64,000 bases of DNA from Cellvibrionales bacterium UBA7375 (GTDB taxonomy: Bacteria; Pseudomonadota; Gammaproteobacteria; Pseudomonadales; Porticoccaceae). The stretch lies in assembly GCA_949487135.1 (NCBI GenBank), contig CATAJQ010000002.1, positions 1 to 64,000 of the forward strand. Reading direction: 5' to 3'. Below are positions 8,943 through 17,473 of this stretch, piece after piece; within the stretch, counting starts at the first letter, position 1, and every line of letters begins with the position of its first letter. Made by a program: the position numbers and the translations under genes. A model generated the notes under the pieces. It was not told where the DNA came from. It saw only the letters and a program-made list of their open reading frames with translations, and made no database searches.

Positions 8943-10195
8943 AACTCTCTTCTTTTGGACAAAAGCTGACCAGTGGTTCTGGCATTATAGAGCTAATGGA
9001 AGACTTGGGGTCTGCACTGAATGAAAACCCAGAAATGATTTTTATGGGCGGTGGTAACCCCGCAAGAATTCCTGAAATGGAAGCTGTTATTAACAGCCAA
9101 TATCAAAAGCTAGCCCAAGATAATGAACAGCTATATAGCACCACGGGTGTCTATCAGTCACCCCAGGGCGAGTTGGGCTACAGGCGCGATATTGCATCCA
9201 TGCTTAAAACACAATTTGGCTGGTCATTGTCTGAGGACAATATCGCAGTCTCCAATGGTAGCCAGTCGGCCTTTTATATCCTTTTTAATCTATTGGCAGG
9301 GCAGATGCCCGATGGCAGTGTTAAGTCTATTCATTTGCCGCTGACGCCAGAATATATTGGTTACAATGATTTGGGTTTATCTGAAGCATTTTTTACCGCT
9401 ACCAAGCCAGAAATAGAGCTTATTGGTGAACGCCAATTTAAATATCATGTAATTTTTGATGAGCTAAAACTATCCGAAGAAACAGCGGCGCTGTGTGTAT
9501 CTAGGCCCACTAATCCAACCGCCAATGTTCTCACCGATACTGAGATAAAACATCTAGACAACATCGCTCAGCAGGCTGATATACCGCTCATTATCGATGG
9601 TGCCTATGGTGTGCCATTTCCCAATATAAACTTTGTGGATGTAACCCCTCATTGGAATAACAATACAATCTTGGTTCTAAGCCTTTCTAAGCTAGGTTTA
9701 CCGGGGGTTAGGACTGGCATAATAGTCGCCAACCCAGAAATCATTCAGGCCTTTAGCAATGCCAATACGGTGATTAATCTCGCCAGTTGTAATATGGGGC
9801 CAGCATTGACCCGCGATCTATTTTCTTCGAGTGAGATTGTTGAGTTAAGTCAGCAAGTTGTTAAGCCTTTTTATCAGCAACGCTCACAGCAGGTGATGGC
9901 GCTATTTGAAAAGCAGATGCAAGATATACCCTGTCGTATCCATCTTTCAGAAGGGGCTATATTCCTGTGGTTGTGGTTTGAGGGTTTACCTATCACCAGT
10001 GAAGAGCTGTATCAGCGTCTAAAGCAACGCGGTGTTCTAGTGGTTTCTGGGCATCATTTCTTTGCCGGGATAGATCATCAATGGCCACACCAGCATCAAT
10101 GTATTAGGGTATCCTACGTACAGGATCTAAGTGACATTGAGCAGGGTATAAAAATAATAGCTGAGGAAGCAAAATTAGCGTATCAGCAAGGGTAG
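8939..10195 (+). CDS. avtA: Valine--pyruvate aminotransferase AvtA
   Basis: A PLP-dependent fold-type I aminotransferase that exchanges amino groups between valine and pyruvate/alanine. The N-terminus SFGQKLTSGSGIIELMEDLG and the following MGGGNPARIPEME are characteristic of AvtA. The PLP lysine sits in SLSKLGLPGVRTG and the phosphate-binding region in VSNGSQSAFY. The length of 418 residues fits. The start overlaps the stop of the AlkB-like gene (ATGA). Confidence 0.93.
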   Translation: MKLSSFGQKLTSGSGIIELMEDLGSALNENPEMIFMGGGNPARIPEMEAVINSQYQKLAQDNEQLYSTTGVYQSPQGELGYRRDIASMLKTQFGWSLSEDNIAVSNGSQSAFYILFNLLAGQMPDGSVKSIHLPLTPEYIGYNDLGLSEAFFTATKPEIELIGERQFKYHVIFDELKLSEETAALCVSRPTNPTANVLTDTEIKHLDNIAQQADIPLIIDGAYGVPFPNINFVDVTPHWNNNTILVLSLSKLGLPGVRTGIIVANPEIIQAFSNANTVINLASCNMGPALTRDLFSSSEIVELSQQVVKPFYQQRSQQVMALFEKQMQDIPCRIHLSEGAIFLWLWFEGLPITSEELYQRLKQRGVLVVSGHHFFAGIDHQWPHQHQCIRVSYVQDLSDIEQGIKIIAEEAKLAYQQG

Positions 10196-10204
10196 GGGAA
10201 TAGA

Positions 10205-10882
10205 GTGACTGCAGCGCGTTATTCTAAAATTATAGAGGTGCTTAATCAGAGGCAGCCAGATTTGGCCGTTGTTACTGATTCTGTGCACAAGGGAAAAAAC
10301 TTATCGGCGATTATTAGAACCTGCGATGCCGTGGGTGTTTTGGATCTTTATTCTGTCTCTGAAAATGACTTTTTTGGCGCTCATACCGGAACCACGGTCG
10401 GTGCCCATAAATGGCTTAATATTTCTTTATGCAAAACCATATCCGAGCCTCTGGAAAAACTAAAAAGCAGTGGTCATCAGATTGTTGCTGCAGAGGTTGC
10501 TGCCTGCAGTAAAGACTATCGAGAAGTCGATTATACATTGCCTACAGTGTTAATTATGGGCGCAGAAATAGAGGGTATTAGTCAACAAGCTCAACCCTAT
10601 ATTGATCACAGTATTACCGTGCCCATGATGGGGATGGTGGAGTCATTTAATGTGAGTGTAGCCGCGGCAATTATTTTATCGGAGGCGCGGCGCCAACGTG
10701 AAAACGCTGGTTATTATGATAACCGGCGATTAGATGATAAAACCTTTAACAAATATTTGTTTGAGTGGATGCAGCCAGTGTTGGCCCAATACTGCCAAAA
10801 GCATCAATTAGACTATCCTGAATTGGATGAAGAGGGCGATGTAGCAGACCCTAATTGGCATCAGCAGGCCATAGGTAGCTAG
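10205..10882 (+). CDS. trmH: tRNA (guanosine(18)-2'-O)-methyltransferase TrmH
   Basis: A SPOUT-class RNA methyltransferase of 225 residues that 2'-O-methylates G18 in the tRNA D-loop. The N-terminal segment includes KGKNLSAIIRTCDAVGV. The knot region has LIMGAEIEGISQQA and VPMMGMVESFNVSVAAAI, the SpoU signature. The start is a GTG at 10205 with purine-rich sequence upstream. Its stop overlaps the stop of convergent pabB by 4 bases, so no room remains for a separate terminator. Confidence 0.92.
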   Translation: MTAARYSKIIEVLNQRQPDLAVVTDSVHKGKNLSAIIRTCDAVGVLDLYSVSENDFFGAHTGTTVGAHKWLNISLCKTISEPLEKLKSSGHQIVAAEVAACSKDYREVDYTLPTVLIMGAEIEGISQQAQPYIDHSITVPMMGMVESFNVSVAAAIILSEARRQRENAGYYDNRRLDDKTFNKYLFEWMQPVLAQYCQKHQLDYPELDEEGDVADPNWHQQAIGS

Positions 10883-12273
10883 TCTAAAGTTGCTTCCAGC
10901 GTGTTTAAAATTAAACGAATTTTATTCATCGATTCTTCAAATTCACAGTCTGCGTCGGAGTCAGCAACAATACCACCACCGCCCCAACAGTGAAGTTTAG
11001 CGTTGTCAGCAATCACGGTGCGGATAGCAATATTGGTATCCATTTGGTTTGAGGCGCAAATATAGCCGATACTGCCGCAATACACCGACCGCTGAAGAGG
11101 CTCTAACTCGTCAATAATTTCCATGGATCGCTTTTTGGGGGCGCCGGTTATTGAGCCGCCGGGAAAGCACCCCTGTAAAAGATCCAAGGGCGTGCATTCA
11201 GGCTTTAAGATACCAGTTACGGTGCTGACAAGATGGTGCACATTAGGGAAGCTCTCGAGATCAAATAGTTTTGGCACCGTAATACTGCCAGCGACGCAGG
11301 TTTTGCCTAAATCATTGCGCAGAAGGTCAACGATCATTAAATTTTCAGCGCGATCTTTATCGCTATTCAGCAGTTTGATTGCGTTTTCTTGATCTTCTTC
11401 AAGGGTATTGCCTCGCAAAATAGTCCCTTTAATGGGTTTGGTTTGCGCCCTAATACAATCGTTATCAGCTTGGGTTTGAATAAAACGCTCGGGCGATAGG
11501 GACAAAATCGCCTGATTATCCCATTGCCAAAATGCCGCGTAAGGTGCGGGGTTAGCCTGTCTTAAACTGAGATAGGCTTGCCACAAATCACCCTTAAACT
11601 CAGCACAGTGGTGTTGAGCATAGTTCACCTGATAACAGTCGCCTTGAGCAATATACTGTTTTATATGCCCAATATCCTGAGTGTATTTATTCTTGGTTAC
11701 AGTGGATGTAAATTTAGACTGAAGCTGAAATTTATCGGAGTGGGGTGCAATGCACTCAATACTATCCTTGAGTCGATCACGAATTTGATTCATTAGGTCA
11801 TTTGGGCAAGACTCATGAAAATACAATGTAGTTTTTCTAAGCTCGTGATCTATGACCAAGCTCCACAGGTATAGGCTCAAACGCATATCCGCTAGCTGTG
11901 AGGCTGTCTCATTCTGCGATGCGATAGACTCGAAGTCGCGCCCAAGGTCATAGCCAAAATAACCGATTAAACCTGCAGTAAAAGGAGCATCAGATGGAGC
12001 GTCAATGGGCTGGATCTGGGCCAGTAATGCGCTGGCAGTAGCAAATGGTCCCTTATCTGAGTTTGTAGTTTTACCATCGGTGATAACCAAAGTTTGATTA
12101 TCAATGCTTTGTATTAAAGAGCTAGGACAGGCAGAAATAATATCAAAGCGCCCCTGAAGACTTCGCGGCTTGCCACTATCGAGCCAGATAGCATCAGGAA
12201 GATCTCGCAGGCAGTCGAACACTAGCTCGCTTTTAGCCTGATAGGGTATTTCTTCGCTGTGTATTTTAAACAT
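10879..12273 (-). CDS. pabB: Aminodeoxychorismate synthase component I PabB
   Basis: The chorismate-binding subunit that forms 4-amino-4-deoxychorismate for folate synthesis, with ammonia supplied by PabA. Conserved motifs of the chorismate-binding fold are YQVNYAQ, SLSPERFI, KPIKGT, AENLMIVDLLRNDLG and GGSITGAPKKRSMEII. It is 464 residues long, without a fused glutaminase or lyase domain. The matching lyase gene pabC is in this window at 38321-39208. It is a single minus-strand gene, convergent with trmH. Confidence 0.93.
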   Translation of the reverse strand: MFKIHSEEIPYQAKSELVFDCLRDLPDAIWLDSGKPRSLQGRFDIISACPSSLIQSIDNQTLVITDGKTTNSDKGPFATASALLAQIQPIDAPSDAPFTAGLIGYFGYDLGRDFESIASQNETASQLADMRLSLYLWSLVIDHELRKTTLYFHESCPNDLMNQIRDRLKDSIECIAPHSDKFQLQSKFTSTVTKNKYTQDIGHIKQYIAQGDCYQVNYAQHHCAEFKGDLWQAYLSLRQANPAPYAAFWQWDNQAILSLSPERFIQTQADNDCIRAQTKPIKGTILRGNTLEEDQENAIKLLNSDKDRAENLMIVDLLRNDLGKTCVAGSITVPKLFDLESFPNVHHLVSTVTGILKPECTPLDLLQGCFPGGSITGAPKKRSMEIIDELEPLQRSVYCGSIGYICASNQMDTNIAIRTVIADNAKLHCWGGGGIVADSDADCEFEESMNKIRLILNTLEATLD

Positions 12274-12453
12274 AAATAGACTGGCAGTTGAGAGACAAAT
12301 TATCGAGCGCCTACTCTAGAGGCTGAATTCTTAATACGCAATGTTTAATCATTTGTTTCATCCCTTTAGTCATCTGTAAAACTTAAAAACAGGTCGATTT
12401 GATTAAAATAGCCGTAATAACCGAGCATAAATAAGCGTCTTTTTGTCTTTAGA

Positions 12454-12482
12454 TTAAGAAACCCATAAAAACAGGGTATAAT
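12454..12482 (+). promoter_or_regulatory. Predicted sigma-70 promoter of ygiQ
   Basis: TTAAGA (4 of 6 matches to the -35 box) is followed after 17 bases by a perfect TATAAT at 12477-12482. The predicted transcript would begin about 50 bases before the ygiQ start. Confidence 0.5.
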
Positions 12483-12540
12483 GGCCACCTTCTAACAGAT
12501 ATTTAGCGGTTAACAACCTGAAATCTCTATAAGGTAATCA

Positions 12541-14706
12541 ATGAATCCTCAAGCAATGACTCCTACTGCACTTTACGATCATCCCAAATATTGGGCTGAG
12601 TGCTTATTGCCTGCGCCATTTTTACCCATGTCTCGGGAAGAAATGGATCAATTGGGCTGGGATAGCTGCGATGTGATTTTGGTTACCGGTGATGCCTACG
12701 TTGATCACCCAAGTTTTGGTATGGCTGTTATTGGTCGAGTACTTGAGGCACAGGGTTTCAGAGTAGGTATTATTTCGCAGCCCGATTGGCGTGATGCCGA
12801 GAGCTATAAGGTACTGGGTGAGCCCAATCTATATTTTGGTGTTACTGCCGGCAATATGGATTCAATGATTAACCGCTATACCGCCGACAGACGAATGCGT
12901 CATGACGATGCTTATACGCCCCATGATGAAGGCGGCAAACGTCCCGATAGGGCAGTCACGGTTTACACGCAAAAATGTCGCGAAGCCTATTCTCATGTGC
13001 CGGTAGTTGTTGGTGGTATTGAAGCCAGCCTTAGACGTTTAGCCCATTATGATTATTGGTCTGAATCGGTTAAGCGTTCAGTGCTTATTGATTCAACCGC
13101 CGATATGCTTTTGTACGGTAATTCTGAAAGGGCATTGGTTGATCTAACCCATAGACTAGCCAATGGTGAATCGATAAAACAAATTACTGACCTGCGTGGT
13201 ACCGCTTTTTTGCGTAAAAAAATACCTCAGGGTTGGCGTGAAATTGATTCAACCAGTGTTGATCAAGTAGGCGCTACTAAAAAGGCTAAAAACCCCTATG
13301 ATGCACCGCATCCTAGCAATTGTGATGATGCCAAAAAGATAAGAACTGAGGCTGAAGCGCCCAAAATTGATCAGCAAGAAACTCAGATCGTTTCTCTAGT
13401 GCCCGACACTCAAGCGATCAAAACAGATCCCAGTAGTACCTATATTCGCATGCCGTCTTTTGAGCAGGTAGAAAATGATCCGGTGCTCTATGCCCACTCA
13501 GATCGAATCTTCCATCGCGAAACTAACCCGGGTAATGCCAGACCTTTGGTTCAAAGTCAGGGCAGAAATGATATTTGGGTCAACCCGCCGCCAATTCCTC
13601 TAGAGACAGAAGAGTTGGATTGGGTGTTTGAACAACCCTACAAGCGCGTCCCTCATCCAACCTATGGCGATGCCAAAATTCCTGCTTATGAAATGATTCG
13701 CTTCTCGGTCAATATTATGCGCGGCTGTTTTGGTGGCTGTACTTTCTGCTCCATTACCGAGCATGAGGGAAGGATTATTCAGAGTCGTTCAGAAAAATCG
13801 ATTCTAAATGAAGTAGAGAATATACGTGATATGACTCCGGGTTTTACCGGAGTGATTTCTGATCTTGGTGGGCCCACCGCCAATATGTATCGTCTAAACT
13901 GTAAAGATAAAAAGATTGAAGAAACCTGCCGCAGACCCTCCTGTGTATACCCAAGTATCTGTGTCAATCTAGAGACTGATCACAAACATACTACCCAGTT
14001 GTATCGTAAAACCCGCAACCTAGACGGTATTAAAAAAGTCGTTGTCGCTTCAGGTTTGCGTTATGACCTTGCGGTTAAAGACCCAGAATATGTTAAAGAA
14101 TTGGTGACGCACCATGTGGGTGGCTACTTAAAAATTGCCCCAGAACATTCTGAAGATGGTCCGCTTTCTAAGATGATGAAACCGGGCATGGACAGCTATT
14201 ATGAATTTAAAGAGATGTTCGAGCGTTTCTCCAAAGAAGCGGGTAAAAAACAGTACCTAATACCGTACTTTATTTCAGCTCACCCAGGCTCGACCAATAA
14301 AGATATGATGCATCTATCGCTATGGTTAAAGCAGAATAAATTTAGGGTCGATCAGGTACAGAATTTCTACCCATCACCTATGGCATCGGCAACCACCATG
14401 TATTTTACCGGTAAAAACCCGTTAAAGCCGCTTAAGCGCAACGCCGATGACCCCATATTCAGTGCCAAAAGCAAAGAGCAGCGTACATTGCACAAAGCCT
14501 TCTTGCGTTACCATGACCCTGAAAACTGGCCAATGCTGCGCAAAGCACTGCGTCGTATGGGTAAAGCCGAGTTAATTGGGCATGGGGATGATTGTTTGGT
14601 GCCCGGTGAATCAAGACGCGAGAAAGAAATTCAGCGCCGTGAGTCGCGCAAGATAAAACAAAAGCCAAAAGCTAGGGGCGCACTTAACAAGCGCCGCAAT
14701 CGTTAA
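12541..14706 (+). CDS. ygiQ: YgiQ family radical SAM protein
   Basis: A 721-residue radical SAM enzyme of unknown substrate. The iron-sulfur motif CFGGCTFC puts cluster ligands at C396, C400 and C403, preceded by SVNIMRG. The N-terminal part ([11 protein letters not shown]-like region and [20 protein letters not shown]) and the C-terminal basic tail match the UPF0313/YgiQ family. The start has AAGG 6 bases upstream. Residues about 240-300 form a variable, charged insert. The gene stands alone between pabB (divergent) and rsmE (convergent, 2 bases apart). Confidence 0.93.
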   Translation: MNPQAMTPTALYDHPKYWAECLLPAPFLPMSREEMDQLGWDSCDVILVTGDAYVDHPSFGMAVIGRVLEAQGFRVGIISQPDWRDAESYKVLGEPNLYFGVTAGNMDSMINRYTADRRMRHDDAYTPHDEGGKRPDRAVTVYTQKCREAYSHVPVVVGGIEASLRRLAHYDYWSESVKRSVLIDSTADMLLYGNSERALVDLTHRLANGESIKQITDLRGTAFLRKKIPQGWREIDSTSVDQVGATKKAKNPYDAPHPSNCDDAKKIRTEAEAPKIDQQETQIVSLVPDTQAIKTDPSSTYIRMPSFEQVENDPVLYAHSDRIFHRETNPGNARPLVQSQGRNDIWVNPPPIPLETEELDWVFEQPYKRVPHPTYGDAKIPAYEMIRFSVNIMRGCFGGCTFCSITEHEGRIIQSRSEKSILNEVENIRDMTPGFTGVISDLGGPTANMYRLNCKDKKIEETCRRPSCVYPSICVNLETDHKHTTQLYRKTRNLDGIKKVVVASGLRYDLAVKDPEYVKELVTHHVGGYLKIAPEHSEDGPLSKMMKPGMDSYYEFKEMFERFSKEAGKKQYLIPYFISAHPGSTNKDMMHLSLWLKQNKFRVDQVQNFYPSPMASATTMYFTGKNPLKPLKRNADDPIFSAKSKEQRTLHKAFLRYHDPENWPMLRKALRRMGKAELIGHGDDCLVPGESRREKEIQRRESRKIKQKPKARGALNKRRNR

Positions 14707-14708
14707 TC

Positions 14709-15419
14709 CTAACCCGGGAATAAACGAGATATTAGCGTTGGCACCGCCGTTTCAACCCTAAGGATGCGCGGCCCGATGGTCACCGCCTCAACATTGACCT
14801 CTGCAAGTTTTTCAATTTCATAGGGGATAAACCCACCTTCAGGGCCTATAACCATTGTAGTCGGCTTATTGATATCAATAGGGCAGGGTTGAGAGCCACT
14901 GGGATGGGCCACAAAAGCATGGCTATCACCAATGATATCCCTTAGCTCATCTTCAACAAAAGGCTTAAAAAGTTTCCGTTGATAGACGTTTGGCACCATA
15001 GTGTCGCGAGCCTGCTCCAAGCCCAAAAGCAACTCATTCTGTAAAGCCTTATCAGCCAGAAAAGGCGTCTGCCAAAAGCTTTTCTCCACCCGTACCGAAT
15101 TTATCAAATAGATCTGTTTAACCCCAAGTGAGCTAATAGACTGCAAAGTACGGCGCAGCATTTTAGGTCTAGGCATCGCCAAAATAAGCGTCAGTGGTAA
15201 AGGCGGTGGCGGTGGTGTGTCTAATTCAATATCCAGTACCGCAAACTCTTTGTTAATTGATTTAACAATGCCAGAACCCATTAAGCCATTAATCTCACCC
15301 ACGCGCACCGATGAACCCTCATCTACTTGATGAACACTAATAAGATGCTCTAACTGACGGCCTGTAACCGTCGCTTGACTGCCGTTAATCTGGCTTGATT
15401 GGAGTAATAATAAATTCAT
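14709..15419 (-). CDS. rsmE: 16S rRNA (uracil(1498)-N3)-methyltransferase RsmE
   Basis: A SPOUT methyltransferase that modifies U1498 in the small subunit. The C-terminal motif VIGPEGGFIPYEIEKL and the final LGPRILRVETA-like segment (IGPRILRVETAVPT) are diagnostic. LAMPRPKMLRRTLQS and GVKQIYLINSVRVEKS support it. The ATG at 15419 is chosen because the protein then begins MNLLLLQSSQ, as family members do; an upstream TTG at 15446 would add nine residues without support. The product has 236 residues. Confidence 0.93.
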   Translation of the reverse strand: MNLLLLQSSQINGSQATVTGRQLEHLISVHQVDEGSSVRVGEINGLMGSGIVKSINKEFAVLDIELDTPPPPPLPLTLILAMPRPKMLRRTLQSISSLGVKQIYLINSVRVEKSFWQTPFLADKALQNELLLGLEQARDTMVPNVYQRKLFKPFVEDELRDIIGDSHAFVAHPSGSQPCPIDINKPTTMVIGPEGGFIPYEIEKLAEVNVEAVTIGPRILRVETAVPTLISRLFPG

Positions 15420-15517
15420 TGGCGAAATTGTAGCGGATTTAAACAACTAAGCTACAAAAACAGTGACTTTTTAGTGCTTGATGGAAATTACCTTAAGTGT
15501 GAATATAATAGAAGTGA

Positions 15518-15593
15518 GTCCGGTTCGATTAACAGGATAAATCCGTCGCCTCCTAAGCGACTGCTGGGGGTTCGAGTCCCTCACCGGACGCCA
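15518..15593 (+). tRNA. tRNA-Arg (CCT)
   Basis: The acceptor stem GTCCGGT pairs with ACCGGAC at 15583-15589, followed by G and an encoded CCA. The anticodon stem GTCGC/GCGAC encloses CTCCTAA, giving anticodon CCT for AGG codons. The T-arm is GGGGGTTCGAGTCCCTC. It lies just before the secreted-protein gene cluster, a location sometimes used by integrating elements, but no attachment-site repeat was found. Confidence 0.95.
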
Positions 15594-15716
15594 TTTATTA
15601 AGCCCAATTATGTCTTTTTTTCTAATAAAACTGCTTCTATGATACAGTTGAAGAAATAAGTAGTATAAAATTAAACATTTAAATTTTGTTCAAAGCACAT
15701 TTTGAGGGTTTATATC

Positions 15717-17216
15717 ATGGTTTTTCAAGGCACGATAAAGAGTTTATTTAAGCTAGTGGTCTTTGTTTTTGTATTACTAATTTCCCCAAGCTATTTGTTT
15801 GCTGACCAATACTCAAAGTCATGGCAAGATCTAGATAAGAATCAAGCATGGAATGATAAGACGTATTATGAAGAAAAATCTTCTGATTTCTATGATGACA
15901 AAGCGGATTATGAATACAAACATCATTACGACGATGATGGATCTAAACATAATCATGAAAAGCGATGGTCTGACTATGTAAAAGAAGCTCGGTCTCATTT
16001 TAGAACGAGGTTGCGTGATCTGTTTCAGTATCTTCGTAGAGTAAGAGCTGCTTTGAAAGACCCAGATACTGACTGGGACAATTTTGATTGGAGTTATTGG
16101 GGCGATAAAGATGAGGATCAAACAGAAGATGATTCTTCTAATGATAGCTCTGATGATGGCGATACTTCAGATGATAATACCTCAGATGAAGATGATGCTT
16201 CAGATAATGATACCTCCGATGAAGGTGATGCTTCAGATGATGATGCCTCCGATGAAGATGATGCTTCAGATGATAATACCTCCGATGAAGGTGATGCTTC
16301 AGATGATAATACCTCCGATGATGGCGATGCTTCAGATGATTCCTCGGGTGAGGACACTGTGGACGATTCAACTGGTGAAGATATTTCGCTGATTCAGTCG
16401 ATTACTGTTGCTAATGAGCCAATGGGTTTGCTCAACAATAATGTTGAATTTGAAATAGCTTACAGCTCAAGTGATAACGATAATGAATTGTCTGGTCTGG
16501 GTTTGCGAATACACTTTGACAGTCGCGCGCTAACTTATATTTCTTCGTCTGATGTATTTGCGCAAGATATTATAGTCAGCGGTGAAGGGCCGGCCATAGA
16601 TGCTGCCGATTTTGACAATGATCCAACCACAGACAGCTATGTTTCCTATGGTTGGGCATCACTGCTCAATAACTGGCCAGGTACCGAACTTCCAGCATCA
16701 TTGCTAAAAATTACCTTCGGCGTTAACGGTTCTGTTAATGTGGATGATATGCCTTCTACAGTATTAAGTTTTTCAGCAATTACTACGACGGTAGGCTACG
16801 ATTTTGTCGGTGAAAGCTATGTGCTCGAGCTCGCTGAAACTGACGCAAGTTGGGATTTTGATGGCAGCGGCGAAGCTGATGCTTTAACCGATGGATTAAT
16901 CATGTTGCGTTATTCGTTTGGTCTTCGTGGTGAATCAATGGCTGAGGGTGCTATGCACCCAGAATCAGTTATGTCAGCTGAGCAGGTAGAGCAAAGAATG
17001 GTCAGTGCCTCAAAAATCGCTGATATTGATAATGATGGTCAGATTGACGCGTTAACCGATGGTTTATTATTGTTGAGACATCTTTTTGCTGTGGGGGATG
17101 AGGGGTTAACTCATGGTGCTGTCGGATCAAAGGCCTCGAGAAAAACGGGTACAGCAATCAGGGGCCATCTAAAAAAATACATGCCTAAAAGATGGAAAGA
17201 GCGTCACAAAGAATAG
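15717..17216 (+). CDS. Secreted acidic protein with cohesin-like and dockerin-like modules (scaffold-like)
   Basis: A 499-residue exported protein with no recognisable catalytic domain. A signal peptide covers about 1-29. Residues 30-130 are charged and rich in Tyr, Asp, Lys and His. Six 11-residue Ser/Asp/Thr repeats (144-209) form a highly acidic linker. Residues 224-373 form a cohesin-like beta-sandwich (GLGLRIHFDSRALTYIS and YGWASLLNNWP). Residues 378-490 are a dockerin-like module, with loops DFDGSGEADALTDGL and DIDNDGQIDALTDGL. The C-terminus is basic. The ATG at 15717 has GAGGG 8 bases upstream; a TTG at 15702 is less likely. The same two modules occur in the same order in the GH16 protein at 21449-27145. 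An adaptor or scaffold role on the cell surface or in a secreted complex is inference. Confidence 0.75.
   Translation: MVFQGTIKSLFKLVVFVFVLLISPSYLFADQYSKSWQDLDKNQAWNDKTYYEEKSSDFYDDKADYEYKHHYDDDGSKHNHEKRWSDYVKEARSHFRTRLRDLFQYLRRVRAALKDPDTDWDNFDWSYWGDKDEDQTEDDSSNDSSDDGDTSDDNTSDEDDASDNDTSDEGDASDDDASDEDDASDDNTSDEGDASDDNTSDDGDASDDSSGEDTVDDSTGEDISLIQSITVANEPMGLLNNNVEFEIAYSSSDNDNELSGLGLRIHFDSRALTYISSSDVFAQDIIVSGEGPAIDAADFDNDPTTDSYVSYGWASLLNNWPGTELPASLLKITFGVNGSVNVDDMPSTVLSFSAITTTVGYDFVGESYVLELAETDASWDFDGSGEADALTDGLIMLRYSFGLRGESMAEGAMHPESVMSAEQVEQRMVSASKIADIDNDGQIDALTDGLLLLRHLFAVGDEGLTHGAVGSKASRKTGTAIRGHLKKYMPKRWKERHKE
16146..16343 (+). repeat. Six tandem 33-bp repeats coding an acidic Ser/Asp linker
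   Basis: Six in-frame copies of a 33-base unit encode the consensus TSDEGDASDDN. The copies differ mainly at the third, fourth and last residues. The repeat also creates long but meaningless open frames in other frames. The copy number may vary between strains, since tandem units of this kind expand and contract by slippage. Confidence 0.93.
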
Positions 17217-17240
17217 TCGTCCGCAAAACAGAAAGTTTAA

Positions 17241-17265
17241 AGGCTTCCATAGGGAAGCCTTTTTT
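17241..17265 (+). terminator. Rho-independent terminator after the acidic scaffold-like gene
   Basis: AGGCTTCC pairs with GGAAGCCT around a 4-base loop, followed by a run of T. It lies 24 bases after the stop codon, so the acidic protein gene probably ends its own transcript here and the next gene has its own promoter. Confidence 0.88.
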
Positions 17266-17368
17266 AATTAACGCTTACATCATGCATATGCTTATAAAAA
17301 GGGTACGAATTGAACCACTCGAACGACAGATACATATCTTTACGTGGACAATAACCTTTTAAAGTGGT

Positions 17369-17384
17369 GACTCCTGGGTCACTA
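17369..17384. promoter_or_regulatory. Dyad GTGAC-N6-GTCAC upstream of the di-haem oxidoreductase gene
   Basis: GTGACTCCTGGGTCAC is a near-perfect inverted repeat about 90 bases upstream of the next start codon. A perfect 10-base dyad, ACTAATTAGT, overlaps its right edge. The central spacing is too short for a stable RNA hairpin, so a protein-binding site is more likely. No identified regulator is assigned. Confidence 0.3.
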
Positions 17385-17473
17385 ATTAGTTTGATATTAA
17401 TGCCCAGAGTTACTCAAATAAAACCAAATATATTATTATTGTATTGTAATAAAAATAGATAAGAAGGGTTCGG

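Noticed and set aside
15474-15659. Open frame of 61 codons
   Set aside because: It runs across the tRNA-Arg gene, so it is not a real protein gene.
16084-16392. Long open frames on both strands over the Ser/Asp repeats
   Set aside because: They arise from the 33-base periodic repeat, which lacks stops in several frames. Products are simple Met/Ile, Ser or His repeats.
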